This document shows, in pieces, positions 8,971 to 19,065 of a DNA stretch of 64,000 nt. The translations under genes were made by a program, and so were the position numbers. The DNA is taken from positions 1 to 64,000 of the forward strand of contig NZ_CAJPUY010000006.1 in NCBI RefSeq assembly GCF_905397275.1, in the 5' to 3' direction. The first letter of the stretch is position 1. Each line of letters opens with the position of its first letter. The DNA is from Cupriavidus yeoncheonensis (GTDB lineage Bacteria; Pseudomonadota; Gammaproteobacteria; Burkholderiales; Burkholderiaceae). The notes below the pieces were generated by a model. The model was not told the DNA's origin and made no database searches. It saw only the letters and a program-made list of their open reading frames with translations.

Positions 8971-9228
8971 ATGCAAATGATCTACAACAGCGACAACTAC
9001 TGCATCGTGGAGTTTGGCGTGGATGTCGAGCAAGCGCCTCTCGAATTCGGTGGTTATGAAATCGTCGACAAGAACATGAAGCGCGAAATTTTCCTCGGCG
9101 GCAAGCTGGCCGAGAACTTCCGGGCCGACGTGCAGCGGTTGATCGAGAGCGAGCCGTCGGTGGAAGAGGTGGATGACTTTCTCGGAAAGTTCGATACGGT
9201 CATGACGCATCCGCTGGTGATGCATTGA
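8971..9228 (+). CDS. DUF3567 domain-containing protein
   Basis: A small 85-residue cytoplasmic protein beginning MQMIYNSDNYCIVEFGVDVE, recognised as DUF3567, a family I associate with betaproteobacteria. It is acidic at the C-terminus and has no membrane segment. A GAGGAGG ribosome-binding site precedes the ATG, and a strong intrinsic terminator follows 24 bases after the stop, so it is most likely a single-gene transcript. Its function is unknown. Confidence 0.88.
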   Translation: MQMIYNSDNYCIVEFGVDVEQAPLEFGGYEIVDKNMKREIFLGGKLAENFRADVQRLIESEPSVEEVDDFLGKFDTVMTHPLVMH

Positions 9229-9252
9229 ACGGATTGTCAGGTCTGGTATGTG

Positions 9253-9289
9253 ACAACGCCCGCGATGACGCGGGCGTTGTTGTTTTTTG
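9253..9289 (+). terminator. Intrinsic terminator after the DUF3567 gene
   Basis: A perfect 11-bp stem ACAACGCCCGC (9253-9263) / GCGGGCGTTGT (9270-9280), a six-base loop, then TGTTTTTT. The following rhodanese gene converges on it from the other strand. Confidence 0.92.
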
Positions 9290-9307
9290 AAGAGGCTTTC
9301 GAGAGGG

Positions 9308-9700
9308 TCAGTATTGCTCCCACCCCAACCCCTCATGCCTCCAGCCGTTCACCGTATTCCGATGCCGCTGCGCATCGAGATCCCCTTCGAATCCGTGCAG
9401 CACGTTATAGACACTGGAAAAGCCCGCCCCTTCGAGCGCACGCGCCGCGGCCGTGGAGCGATTGCCGCTGCGGCAGATCAGCAGCACGGGCCGCCCTGAA
9501 ACATGCCCCGCCAGTTTTTTCACGACCTGCACGAAATGGGGATTCACTTCCCAGTCCGGCCCGTCGTTCCAGGGCACGTTGTGCGCGCCCTTGGGGTGGC
9601 CGACGAACAGGTACTCCATTTCGCTGCGGCAATCGATGAACAGCGTGTCGGGTGATTCCAGCAGCAGTTTCTGGGCGTCGGTGGGGCTGAGATGTTCCAT
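9308..9700 (-). CDS. Rhodanese-like domain protein
   Basis: A 130-residue single rhodanese domain with the active-site loop LLICRSGNRS (cysteine 76) and an earlier aspartate in TLFIDCRSEMEY. Such small rhodaneses transfer sulfur from thiosulfate or persulfides to cyanide or protein thiols. I chose the ATG at 9700 because the protein then starts MEHLSPTDAQ, normal for the family; the frame stays open to 9889 but the extra part has unlike composition. It diverges from the methionine synthase genes, so a link to sulfur metabolism is tempting but only inferred. Confidence 0.9.
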   Translation of the reverse strand: MEHLSPTDAQKLLLESPDTLFIDCRSEMEYLFVGHPKGAHNVPWNDGPDWEVNPHFVQVVKKLAGHVSGRPVLLICRSGNRSTAAARALEGAGFSSVYNVLHGFEGDLDAQRHRNTVNGWRHEGLGWEQY

Positions 9701-9732
9701 GGCAGGGCGGCGGAGCCGGCAGGAATGCCGGC

Positions 9733-9764
9733 GATGGTGATCCGATGGTGATCCGATGGTGACC
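9733..9764. repeat. Three tandem copies of an 11-bp unit
   Basis: The unit GATGGTGATCC occurs at 9733-9743 and 9744-9754, followed by a third, one-base-shorter copy at 9755-9764. It lies in the divergent gap between the rhodanese gene and metH, about 33 bases upstream of the rhodanese start. It could be an accidental slippage repeat or a regulator-binding array. Confidence 0.6.
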
Positions 9765-9836
9765 ATTACGCCTCTCAGTGTAGGTCCGCACCCCGCGCAC
9801 AGGCAACCTCGGGCCACCGCAAGGCCTTGATGCACC

Positions 9837-9845
9837 TGATAAAAT
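9837..9845 (+). promoter_or_regulatory. Extended -10 promoter element of metH
   Basis: TGATAAAAT is an extended -10 (TGn followed by TAAAAT) 43 bases before the metH start codon. The 14-mer GCACCTGATAAAAT here is identical to one upstream of argS at 18894-18907, which supports it being a functional promoter element. No good -35 was found, as is common for extended -10 promoters. Confidence 0.55.
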
Positions 9846-9887
9846 CGCCCTCTTGACTCCTTGTCCCGCCTTTTCATCTTCCCCGCC

Positions 9888-10943
9888 ATGAGTGCCCCTG
9901 ACCAACCCTACGTGCGTCCCTATACCCGGGCTGCCAACCTGCCCCGGCTGCTGCGCGAGCGCATCCTGATCCTGGACGGCGCCATGGGCACCATGATCCA
10001 GCGCTACAAGCTCACTGAAGCCGACTACCGCGGCGAGCGGTTCGCGGAACACAAGGTGGATGTGAAGGGCAACAACGAACTGCTGCTGCTCACGCGCCCG
10101 CAGGTCATCAGCGAGATCCACGAGCAGTATCTCGCCGCCGGCGCGGACATCATCGAGACCAATACCTTCGGTGCCACCAGCGTGGCGCAGGAAGACTACA
10201 AGATGGCCGGCCTCGCGTACGAGATGAACGTCGAGGCGGCCAGGCTCGCGCGCGCGGCCTGCGACAAGTACAGCACGCCCGACAAGCCGCGCTTCGTCGC
10301 CGGCGCGTTCGGGCCGACGCCGAAGACCGCGAGCATCTCGCCCGATGTGAATGACCCGGGCGCGCGCAATATCACCTTCGAGGAACTGCGCGAGTCCTAC
10401 TACGAGCAGGGCAAGGGTTTGCTCGAAGGCGGCGCCGACGTGTTCCTGGTGGAAACCATCTTCGATACGCTGAACGCCAAGGCCGCGCTGTTCGCGATCG
10501 ACCAGCTGTTCGAGGACACCGGCGAGCGCGTGCCCGTGATGATCTCCGGCACCGTGACCGATGCATCGGGCCGCATCCTCTCGGGCCAGACCGTGGAAGC
10601 ATTCTGGAACAGCCTGCGCCACGTGAGGCCCGTCACCTTCGGCCTGAACTGCGCGCTGGGCGCGACGCTGATGCGCCCGTATATCGCCGAGCTGGCCAAG
10701 GTGTGCGACGTGGCGATTTCCTGCTACCCGAACGCCGGCCTGCCCAACCCGATGAGCGACACCGGCTTTGACGAAACGCCGGAAGTCACCTCGTCGCTGG
10801 TGGAGGAGTTTGCCGCCTCCGGCCTGGTGAACCTGGTGGGCGGCTGCTGCGGCACCACGCCCGAACACATTGCCGCGATCGCCCAGCGCGTGGCCAACAA
10901 GACCCCGCGCACCTGGCCGGGCCAGTACAGCGAAGCCGCCTGA
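9888..10943 (+). CDS. metH: Methionine synthase, homocysteine-binding module (split MetH, part 1)
   Basis: A 351-residue protein equal to the N-terminal homocysteine S-methyltransferase barrel of Met[17 protein letters not shown] near residues 23-38, the first zinc cysteine in FGLNCALGA and the paired zinc cysteines in [11 protein letters not shown] near residue 320. It activates homocysteine thiolate for methylation to methionine. In E. coli these domains are fused with the pterin, B12 and SAM domains in one chain of over 1200 residues; here those are in the next gene, 17 bases downstream and in another frame. I chose the ATG at 9888 ([10 protein letters not shown]) over a TTG at 9861. Confidence 0.93.
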   Translation: MSAPDQPYVRPYTRAANLPRLLRERILILDGAMGTMIQRYKLTEADYRGERFAEHKVDVKGNNELLLLTRPQVISEIHEQYLAAGADIIETNTFGATSVAQEDYKMAGLAYEMNVEAARLARAACDKYSTPDKPRFVAGAFGPTPKTASISPDVNDPGARNITFEELRESYYEQGKGLLEGGADVFLVETIFDTLNAKAALFAIDQLFEDTGERVPVMISGTVTDASGRILSGQTVEAFWNSLRHVRPVTFGLNCALGATLMRPYIAELAKVCDVAISCYPNAGLPNPMSDTGFDETPEVTSSLVEEFAASGLVNLVGGCCGTTPEHIAAIAQRVANKTPRTWPGQYSEAA

Positions 10944-10960
10944 GCCAGCGAGAAGAACAC

Positions 10961-13708
<2,748 letters not shown>

Positions 13709-13722
13709 CCGCATGCATCGCG

Positions 13723-13748
13723 CGGGCACCGCGAACGTGCGGTGCCCG
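13723..13748 (+). terminator. Strong hairpin after metH
   Basis: A perfect 10-bp GC-rich stem, CGGGCACCGC (13723-13732) and GCGGTGCCCG (13739-13748), with loop GAACGT, 15 bases after the metH stop. It has no T-tract, so it may be a 3' stabiliser or pause site rather than a classical intrinsic terminator. Confidence 0.45.
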
Positions 13749-13899
13749 GAGCGCGCAGGTCGTTGATGCGGCAGGAAATCCGCCTTGCATCGCAGCATTC
13801 ACGTGCCGGAGGCGGCGTTCGCGCCGCTTCACAACTCCTTACACTGCTTTGCAATCGCTCACAGACCGGGGGCGGATGCATCCCTAGACTTGGCTCCAA

Positions 13900-13911
13900 G
13901 TTCACGTGAAC
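13900..13911. promoter_or_regulatory. 12-bp perfect palindrome upstream of small secreted protein gene
   Basis: GTTCACGTGAAC is a perfect 12-bp palindrome, 58 bases before the ATG at 13970. Its position in the 261-base gap fits an operator. No cognate regulator can be named. Besides it and the post-metH hairpin, the gap shows nothing else clear. Confidence 0.35.
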
Positions 13912-13969
13912 AACAGCGTGGCTGCCGCAGCGAATGTTTCGCCGCGGATCACCTGAAAGGAGCCTTTCC

Positions 13970-14320
13970 ATGAAGAAACTGCTGATCTCCCTGTCCGCCC
14001 TGTCGATCGCTGCTGCTTCGTCGCTTGCCATGGCGCAAGGCACTGGTACCACCACGGGCAACCCCGGCGTGAGGGCCGACGTCGGTGCCGCCGTGAATGC
14101 GCCGGCCCCGGCTGCCGGCGGCGCGCAAGCGGGTGTGGGTGCGTCGACTTCGCTGGACAAGGGCGCGGCGGCCACCTCGGCCGACATGGGCGGCGCGGCC
14201 AGCACCGATGCCGGTGCCAAGGCCAAGAGCAAGCACAGCGCAAAGTCGCACAAGAAGGACAAGGCTGACGCCACCATGGGCGCAAGCGCAGGTGCCGAAG
14301 CAGGCGCCAAGGCCCAGTAA
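13970..14320 (+). CDS. Small alanine-rich exported protein
   Basis: A 116-residue protein starting MKKLLISLSALSIAAASSLAMAQG, a clear Sec signal peptide cleaved near residue 23. The mature part is low-complexity, rich in Ala, Gly and Thr, then a Lys/Ser/His segment (AKSKHSAKSHKKDKAD), with no cysteines. An AAAGGAG ribosome site precedes the ATG; a longer frame start at 13934 is rejected because it would bury the signal peptide. It is flanked by its own hairpin terminator, suggesting single-gene transcription. No family was recognised; similar periplasmic proteins of unknown function occur in Cupriavidus. Confidence 0.75.
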   Translation: MKKLLISLSALSIAAASSLAMAQGTGTTTGNPGVRADVGAAVNAPAPAAGGAQAGVGASTSLDKGAAATSADMGGAASTDAGAKAKSKHSAKSHKKDKADATMGASAGAEAGAKAQ

Positions 14321-14390
14321 GCAGTCAGCGCGGGCCGGCCCGGCCGGCCCTGCGCATCGGCCCCTGGCCGGTGCGGCCTCATGTGACGCA

Positions 14391-14431
14391 GCAAAGCGGG
14401 ACGGACCTCCAGCCGTCCCGCTTTGCTTTTG
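14391..14431 (+). terminator. Intrinsic terminator with 14-bp stem
   Basis: A perfect 14-bp stem GCAAAGCGGGACGG (14391-14404) / CCGTCCCGCTTTGC (14413-14426), an eight-base loop and TTTT after it. It closes the small secreted protein gene, 70 bases after its stop. It is the main feature of the 318-base gap before the response regulator. Confidence 0.9.
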
Positions 14432-14566
14432 TGCGGCCAGTTGTCACGGCTGCCGTGCGGGCGGCGCGCATCCGCTTTCCCCCACGACCCGCGCCGCTAT
14501 TGCCGCGCCACCGGCCCAAGGCGCCATGTCAGCCTGACACCGACAGCCTGCGGCTCCCCCCGGCAC

Positions 14567-14572
14567 TACAAT
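14567..14572 (+). promoter_or_regulatory. Possible -10 box for the response-regulator gene
   Basis: TACAAT at 14567-14572, within GGCACTACAAT, which resembles GGCACTATAAT upstream of the SPOR-protein gene at 20942-20952. It lies 66 bases before the start codon. No clear -35 was seen. Confidence 0.4.
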
Positions 14573-14638
14573 GCATAGACAGCAAGCGGTTCCGCCTGCA
14601 CGCATGTATTGGCGAAAGCCCCACCAGTGGAGCGCATG

Positions 14639-15271
14639 ATGATCCGCGTCCTGATCGCCGATGATCACGAGATTGTTCGCGCAGGGCTGCGCCAGTTCCT
14701 CTCCGATGAGCCCGACATCCAGGTGACGGGCGAGGCCGGCAGTGGCGATCAAGTCATGGCGCAGTTGCGCGAAGGCGAGTTCGATGTGCTGGTGCTCGAC
14801 ATCTCGATGCCCGAACGCAATGGCATCGACGTACTCAAGCTGATTCGCCAGCGCAAGCCGGACCTGCCCGTGCTGATCCTTTCGACCTATCCCGAAGACC
14901 AGTACGCGATCAACCTGATTCGCGCGGGGGCTTCGGGCTATCTCACCAAGGAAAGCGCTCCGGAAGACCTGGTCAAGGCCATCCGCACCGTGGCGCAGGG
15001 CCGCCGCTATGTCAGCGCGGCCGTGGCGGACCTGCTGATCGGCGGTCTGGACAAGCCGACCGAGCAGCCGGTGCACCGGATGTTGTCCGAGCGTGAATTC
15101 CAGATTTTTTGCAAGCTGTCGCGCGGCCAGTCGGTATCGGTGATCGCGGACGAGCTCTTCCTGAGCGTGAAGACCGTCAGTACTTACCGTTCGCGCATCC
15201 TGGAGAAAATGGGCATGAAGACCAACGCGGATCTGACTTACTACGCCATCAAGAACGGACTGGTCGAATAG
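14639..15271 (+). CDS. LuxR/NarL-family response regulator
   Basis: A 210-residue two-domain response regulator. The receiver has the acidic pair in IADDHEIVRAG (residues 8-9), the phospho-acceptor aspartate in VLVLDISMPERNG (about 54) and the conserved lysine in GYLTKESAP. A LuxR-type helix-turn-helix follows (LSEREFQIFCKLSRGQSVSV, then LFLSVKTVSTYRSRIL). It should be phosphorylated by a histidine kinase and bind DNA. The nearest kinase is the convergent CHASE3 kinase at 15829-17226. Two ATGs lie at 14636 and 14639; the second fits the GGAG at 14629-14632 better. Confidence 0.93.
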   Translation: MIRVLIADDHEIVRAGLRQFLSDEPDIQVTGEAGSGDQVMAQLREGEFDVLVLDISMPERNGIDVLKLIRQRKPDLPVLILSTYPEDQYAINLIRAGASGYLTKESAPEDLVKAIRTVAQGRRYVSAAVADLLIGGLDKPTEQPVHRMLSEREFQIFCKLSRGQSVSVIADELFLSVKTVSTYRSRILEKMGMKTNADLTYYAIKNGLVE

Positions 15272-15342
15272 TGACTGGCACATCCCGCTGCGCAGACCGC
15301 ACGGCGCGCCGGGGCAACCACACCACCGGACGCAGTTGAAGA

Positions 15343-15753
15343 ATGTCGGAGCAGGCTTCGAACCCCTCGTACCGGGCACTACGCGTTCTGCTGATAGAAG
15401 ATTCGGCAGTGCTGCGCGGCATGCTCCTTGAGTACCTGAGCGACTTCCAGTATGTGCTGAGCGTCGACTGGGCCGATACCGAGGCCATGGCACTGCGCAT
15501 GCTCACCAACGGCCAGCCCTATGACGTGGTCATCGTCGACCTGCAACTGCGCCAGGGCAATGGCATCAATGTGCTAAACGCCATGAAGAGCAAGGGCTTG
15601 CCGGGCATGCGCATCGTGTACACCAACCACGCGCAGGTCCCCATGTACCGGCGCCAGTGCGCCGAGGCCGGGGCCGACTATTTCTTCGACAAGTCGCTCG
15701 AACTCGAGCAGGTGTTCCGTGTGATCGAGGAACACGCTGCGGGCGCGGCCTGA
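15343..15753 (+). CDS. Stand-alone receiver-domain response regulator
   Basis: A 136-residue protein consisting only of a receiver domain: acidic residues in VLLIEDSAVLRG, the phospho-acceptor aspartate in VVIVDLQLRQGNG and the conserved lysine in YFFDKSLELE. No output domain is present, so it probably acts by protein contact or as a phosphate sink or relay. It lies 71 bases after the LuxR-type regulator on the same strand and converges with the histidine kinase, so the three genes probably form one signalling module. It resembles CheY-like single-domain regulators but no chemotaxis genes are nearby. Confidence 0.88.
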   Translation: MSEQASNPSYRALRVLLIEDSAVLRGMLLEYLSDFQYVLSVDWADTEAMALRMLTNGQPYDVVIVDLQLRQGNGINVLNAMKSKGLPGMRIVYTNHAQVPMYRRQCAEAGADYFFDKSLELEQVFRVIEEHAAGAA

Positions 15754-15828
15754 GCCGTTCCCCAAGGCGTCCCGCCGTCCTCGCCCCCGCCCCCGCCGTC
15801 ATCGCCGCCGCTCTCGCCGCCGTCCTCG

Positions 15829-17226
15829 CTATTCCGGCTGGGCTTCGGCCGGCTCGTCCGCCGGCGCCAGCACCGACGCGGTGAGAGGCACCTCCACGCA
15901 AATGCTCACGCCGGCATTGGGCGACGACACGATCTCCATGTTGCCTCCGAGCGCCGCCACGCGCTGCTCCATGCCAAGCAGGCCATGGTGTCCGGCCGTG
16001 CTGCCGGCATCGAAATCGGGCGGCAGGCCCTTGCCATCGTCGTGGATCGTCAGCGTGAGCTGCGTCTCGGTGTGGCCCAGCGACAGGCGGACATGGGTTG
16101 CCTCGGAATATTTGCTGGCATTGGTGAAGGATTCCTGGGCGATGCGATACAGCGCAATCGCGGCCTCGTCGCGCAGGCGCGGCAGGTCGTCGGGGATGCT
16201 GACTTCGGACTCCCAGTGATTGCGCCCCGCGACGTCCTCGACGAGCTGGCACAGCGCCGCACGCAGGCCCAGGTTGAGCAGCACGGTCGGTCGCAGGTCT
16301 TCGATCAGGCGGCGCTTGATCTGGATGCCCTGGTCCACGTGGAGCATCACGCGGGTCAGTTTGTCCGCGGCTTCCGGGTGGCTTTCCTGCACGCGCCGGC
16401 GGACCCAGTGCAGGTCCAGCTTGATGGCGGTGAGGATGGCGCCCAGCTCGTCGTGCAGTTCGCGCGCGAGGCGCGTCTTCTCGTCTTCCGTCACGCGCTG
16501 CAGGTGGCCGGCGAGCGCCGATAGCTGGCGCGTGCGCGCGCGCACCTTGCGGTCCAGCCGGAGACCTTCCTCTTCAGCCTGCGAGCGCGCCACTTCCGAC
16601 AGGGCCAGGCGCTTGGCGTGGCCCAGTCCCACGGCGATCAGCAGCACGATATTGATGGCGGTCAGCAGGCCGATACCGTAGCGCGACAACTGCACGTCGC
16701 GCTCGGCGCCCTCCAGCCGATGGGCGACGGTTTCGGCTTCGCGCGCCTGCAGCGCGTCCAGGCCACGGCGTGCGTTGTCCATGGTCTGCTTGCCGTAGTC
16801 GGTGCGCACCAGGTCCAGCGCCACGCTCAGGTCGCGCTTGCCGTACAGCAGCGTCAGCGCCATTTCGTTGAGCTTGCTGCTGATCTGCTTGGAGGTCTCG
16901 CCGAACAGCTTGAGGCCTTCAGGATCGCTGGCGTAGTCCGCGCGGATGCGCGTCATCAGTCCGTTGATGCGCGGCAGGGCCTGGTAGTAGGGGTCCAGGT
17001 AGCTGTCCTTGCCGGTCAGCAGAAAGCCGCGCTGGCCGGCCTCGGCATTGACCAGTTCGCCGTTGAGCGCGGCAAGCTGCGTCTGCACGCGCTGCGAGTG
17101 GATGACATCGTTGTAGCTCTCGCGCAGGCGGATGTTGCCGGTCTCGGAGGCGACCAGAACCGCCACGGTCAGCAGGATGCCGCCGGCGAGCAGCAGGGTT
17201 TGGGGCAGGAAGGACTGCTTGAACAT
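15829..17226 (-). CDS. CHASE3-domain sensor histidine kinase (NarL-partner type)
   Basis: A 465-residue membrane kinase. Residues 8-25 form the first transmembrane segment, a CHASE3-type helical sensor follows (RGFLLTGKDSYLDPY near 63-77), a second membrane segment lies near 185-205, then a HisKA_3 dimerisation helix with the phospho-histidine in ARELHDELGAILTAIKLDLH, and a HATPase_c domain (N-box ESFTNASKYSEAT, G-box DDGKGLP, then GHHGLLGMEQRV). HisKA_3 kinases pair with LuxR-type regulators such as the one at 14639. It converges on the two regulator genes. The signal sensed is unknown. Confidence 0.92.
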   Translation of the reverse strand: MFKQSFLPQTLLLAGGILLTVAVLVASETGNIRLRESYNDVIHSQRVQTQLAALNGELVNAEAGQRGFLLTGKDSYLDPYYQALPRINGLMTRIRADYASDPEGLKLFGETSKQISSKLNEMALTLLYGKRDLSVALDLVRTDYGKQTMDNARRGLDALQAREAETVAHRLEGAERDVQLSRYGIGLLTAINIVLLIAVGLGHAKRLALSEVARSQAEEEGLRLDRKVRARTRQLSALAGHLQRVTEDEKTRLARELHDELGAILTAIKLDLHWVRRRVQESHPEAADKLTRVMLHVDQGIQIKRRLIEDLRPTVLLNLGLRAALCQLVEDVAGRNHWESEVSIPDDLPRLRDEAAIALYRIAQESFTNASKYSEATHVRLSLGHTETQLTLTIHDDGKGLPPDFDAGSTAGHHGLLGMEQRVAALGGNMEIVSSPNAGVSICVEVPLTASVLAPADEPAEAQPE

Positions 17227-17525
17227 GAGGCAATTCCTCGGTGGGGCGCATGCCGCCGGGATGCGGCCATGGGATCACATCATCAGGGCGGGGTCAACCT
17301 GCGGCTGTGGCCCCGGCCACGTCCCGCAGTACCTTCGCGATGCCGTGCGTGCCGCCGCGGACCGCACTGTAGGACTTGGCTGACAGTGGAATCGGTCCGC
17401 CTTCGGTGTCAGTGCCGGGGACGGCTTCCTACGATGAGGCTATGAACTTGCTCGTCACCGCGCAAGCCCCAACCGGCGATCCGGCCCGTAGGCGGGCACG
17501 CTTCGCCACCATCGGGAGTTCAGTC

Positions 17526-17690
17526 ATGCTGCAATATGCACTCGTCTTTTTCGTTATCGCGCTGATCGCCGCGGTGTTCGGCTTTGGCGGTATTGCCGCC
17601 GGCGCCGTGGAGATTGCCAAGATCCTGTTCTTCATCTTCCTGATCGTGGCCCTGGTTGCCGCCGTGATGGGGCTGGTGCGCAGGCGATGA
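17526..17690 (+). CDS. DUF1328 domain-containing small membrane protein
   Basis: A 54-residue protein, [20 protein letters not shown] onward, with two hydrophobic helices separated by [12 protein letters not shown] and a basic end LVRRR. Length and pattern match the DUF1328 (YtjA-like) family of inner-membrane peptides, often stress induced. The frame is open from 17376, but the ATG at 17526 has GGGAG at 17514-17518 and gives the exact family length. It precedes a DUF883 gene by 48 bases, a pairing that suggests an envelope-stress role. The 299 bases before it show only possible promoter motifs. Confidence 0.9.
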   Translation: MLQYALVFFVIALIAAVFGFGGIAAGAVEIAKILFFIFLIVALVAAVMGLVRRR

Positions 17691-17738
17691 CGCGTACCCC
17701 GCGTTCCGAACCGTGCCCTGAGACCTGGGAGTAGCCCT

Positions 17739-18164
17739 ATGCTGACGCAGAACCCGAAAGTCCGGAAGGAAATCACCCATCTTGCCGACAGCGCCGACAG
17801 CACCATTCGCCGGATCCGGCACGCGGCGCGCGACACGCGCGAAGCCGCCGGCCCCATCTCGGATGAAGTGAAGGCCCTGATCGCCCAGCTTCAGCACACG
17901 ATCGAGGTGCTGGCAGCGGAAGGATCCGAGCAGAGCCTGAGCGCCGGCCGCCGCCTGCGCGAACGGGCCAGCGAAATGACCGACCGCCTGCGCGCGCAGG
18001 CCGGTGACAGCGTCACGCAGGTTCGCGAACGCATGGACGGTGCGGTCGTGCAGGCGCAGCAGCGTGTGGCCGAGTCCCCGCTCAAGGCAGTCGGCCTGGC
18101 CGCCGCGATCGGTGCGCTGATCGGGCTGTTGCTGGCAACGCGTAATCGGGAGTCGCGGGAGTAG
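17739..18164 (+). CDS. DUF883 (YqjD/ElaB-like) membrane-anchored protein
   Basis: A 141-residue protein with a long amphipathic, heptad-like helical region (residues 1-110, many Arg, Glu and Gln) and a C-terminal membrane anchor, AVGLAAAIGALIGLLLATR, ending with RNRESRE. In E. coli the related YqjD and ElaB are inner-membrane proteins that bind ribosomes in stationary phase. The role here is by family only. It follows the DUF1328 gene and probably shares its transcript. Confidence 0.85.
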   Translation: MLTQNPKVRKEITHLADSADSTIRRIRHAARDTREAAGPISDEVKALIAQLQHTIEVLAAEGSEQSLSAGRRLRERASEMTDRLRAQAGDSVTQVRERMDGAVVQAQQRVAESPLKAVGLAAAIGALIGLLLATRNRESRE

Positions 18165-18245
18165 CTCGCTGCGGCCGTCCGCGGGCAGGCGCGACGGCCG
18201 GTGGCAACGTTCCCCCCTTGTCCGGAAGACATCCACGTTCCGGAA

Positions 18246-18282
18246 GCCTGGCTCCCCTGAGGCGGCGCCAGGCGCTTTTTTT
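18246..18282 (+). terminator. Probable intrinsic terminator after the DUF883 gene
   Basis: GCCTGGC (18246-18252) pairs with GCCAGGC (18267-18273) across a 14-base loop and is followed by GC and a seven-T run. It lies 81 bases past the stop. The remainder of the 309-base gap to the next gene shows nothing recognisable. Confidence 0.6.
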
Positions 18283-18473
18283 GTCTTTGTTTGCCGGCAC
18301 AGCCGGCGAGTCACCAGATGGCGCTTGGGCCGTGGCCCGGAAACACGAACGCCGAGCCGCGCGTCGCGCGGTCGAAGGCGTTCCTGCGATGTCGCTCGAT
18401 GTCGCTTCCAGTAGGGCCCGGCAGGAATCCGGGTTCGCTCATCCGACCCGGCCAGCCGCGGGCCTGACTGCCG

Positions 18474-18791
18474 TCAGACGCCCCAGAGCACATCCACCCC
18501 TTCCCGCTGCGAGGCCCGCAGCATATCGAGGAACGGGTAGGCGCGCTGGCCGAGGTGCAGCGGCTCGTCCTCTTCGTCCTGCTTGGACTCAATGACGGAG
18601 GCTTCCGCGGGGTGATTGCGCTTGGCATCGCTCACAGCGGCTTCCAGCTTCTGGATCGCGCGTGGCATCTCTTCCGTGGTGATCACCCCCCGCTCTCCGA
18701 GATGCTTGCCGATAATGCCCAGGAGCGTCATTGCCAGATCCCTCATCATGATCAGGTCCTGCGCGGCGTGGGATTTGAAGGTGATCAGCAT
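18474..18791 (-). CDS. DUF1840 domain-containing protein
   Basis: A 105-residue protein starting MLITFKSHAAQDLIMMRDLA, the DUF1840 signature, followed by an acidic middle (SKQDEEDEPLHLGQRAYPFL) and ending GVDVLWGV. It is soluble with no signal peptide. I chose the ATG at 18791 with AAGGAAA upstream; the longer frame to 19067 runs through the argS promoter region. It diverges from argS. The function is unknown. Confidence 0.88.
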   Translation of the reverse strand: MLITFKSHAAQDLIMMRDLAMTLLGIIGKHLGERGVITTEEMPRAIQKLEAAVSDAKRNHPAEASVIESKQDEEDEPLHLGQRAYPFLDMLRASQREGVDVLWGV

Positions 18792-18898
18792 GATGTTGTT
18801 TCCTTTTACGGACATGCATGGCGCGGTCTCCCGGGGGCGGGAGCGGCCGCGCGGATTGTGGCTCTTGCGAGCCGCGCGCATGATGTCAGCATAGCACC

Positions 18899-18907
18899 TG
18901 ATAAAAT
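18899..18907 (+). promoter_or_regulatory. Extended -10 promoter element upstream of argS
   Basis: TGATAAAAT (TGn plus TAAAAT) within the 14-mer GCACCTGATAAAAT, the same 14-mer found upstream of metH. It lies 158 bases before the argS start in the gap that argS shares with the divergent DUF1840 gene. Confidence 0.5.
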
Positions 18908-19065
18908 TCCGCGTTTCCGAATTCCATTGCCGGTCACGCGGCGCGGCGTTCACATGCGCGCCACTTCGCGGCGCCTTGCCCGTGGCTTTTCGCCGGCATA
19001 GCCGGCCGGCACCCGGGCGCGTCGCGCCGCCTGCCAGACTACTGCCCATCAGGGCTTTGACATCC

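Noticed and set aside
9766-9887. Possible SAH or cobalamin riboswitch before metH
   Set aside because: The leader after the extended -10 is only about 40 bases, too short for either class, and no conserved riboswitch core was seen.
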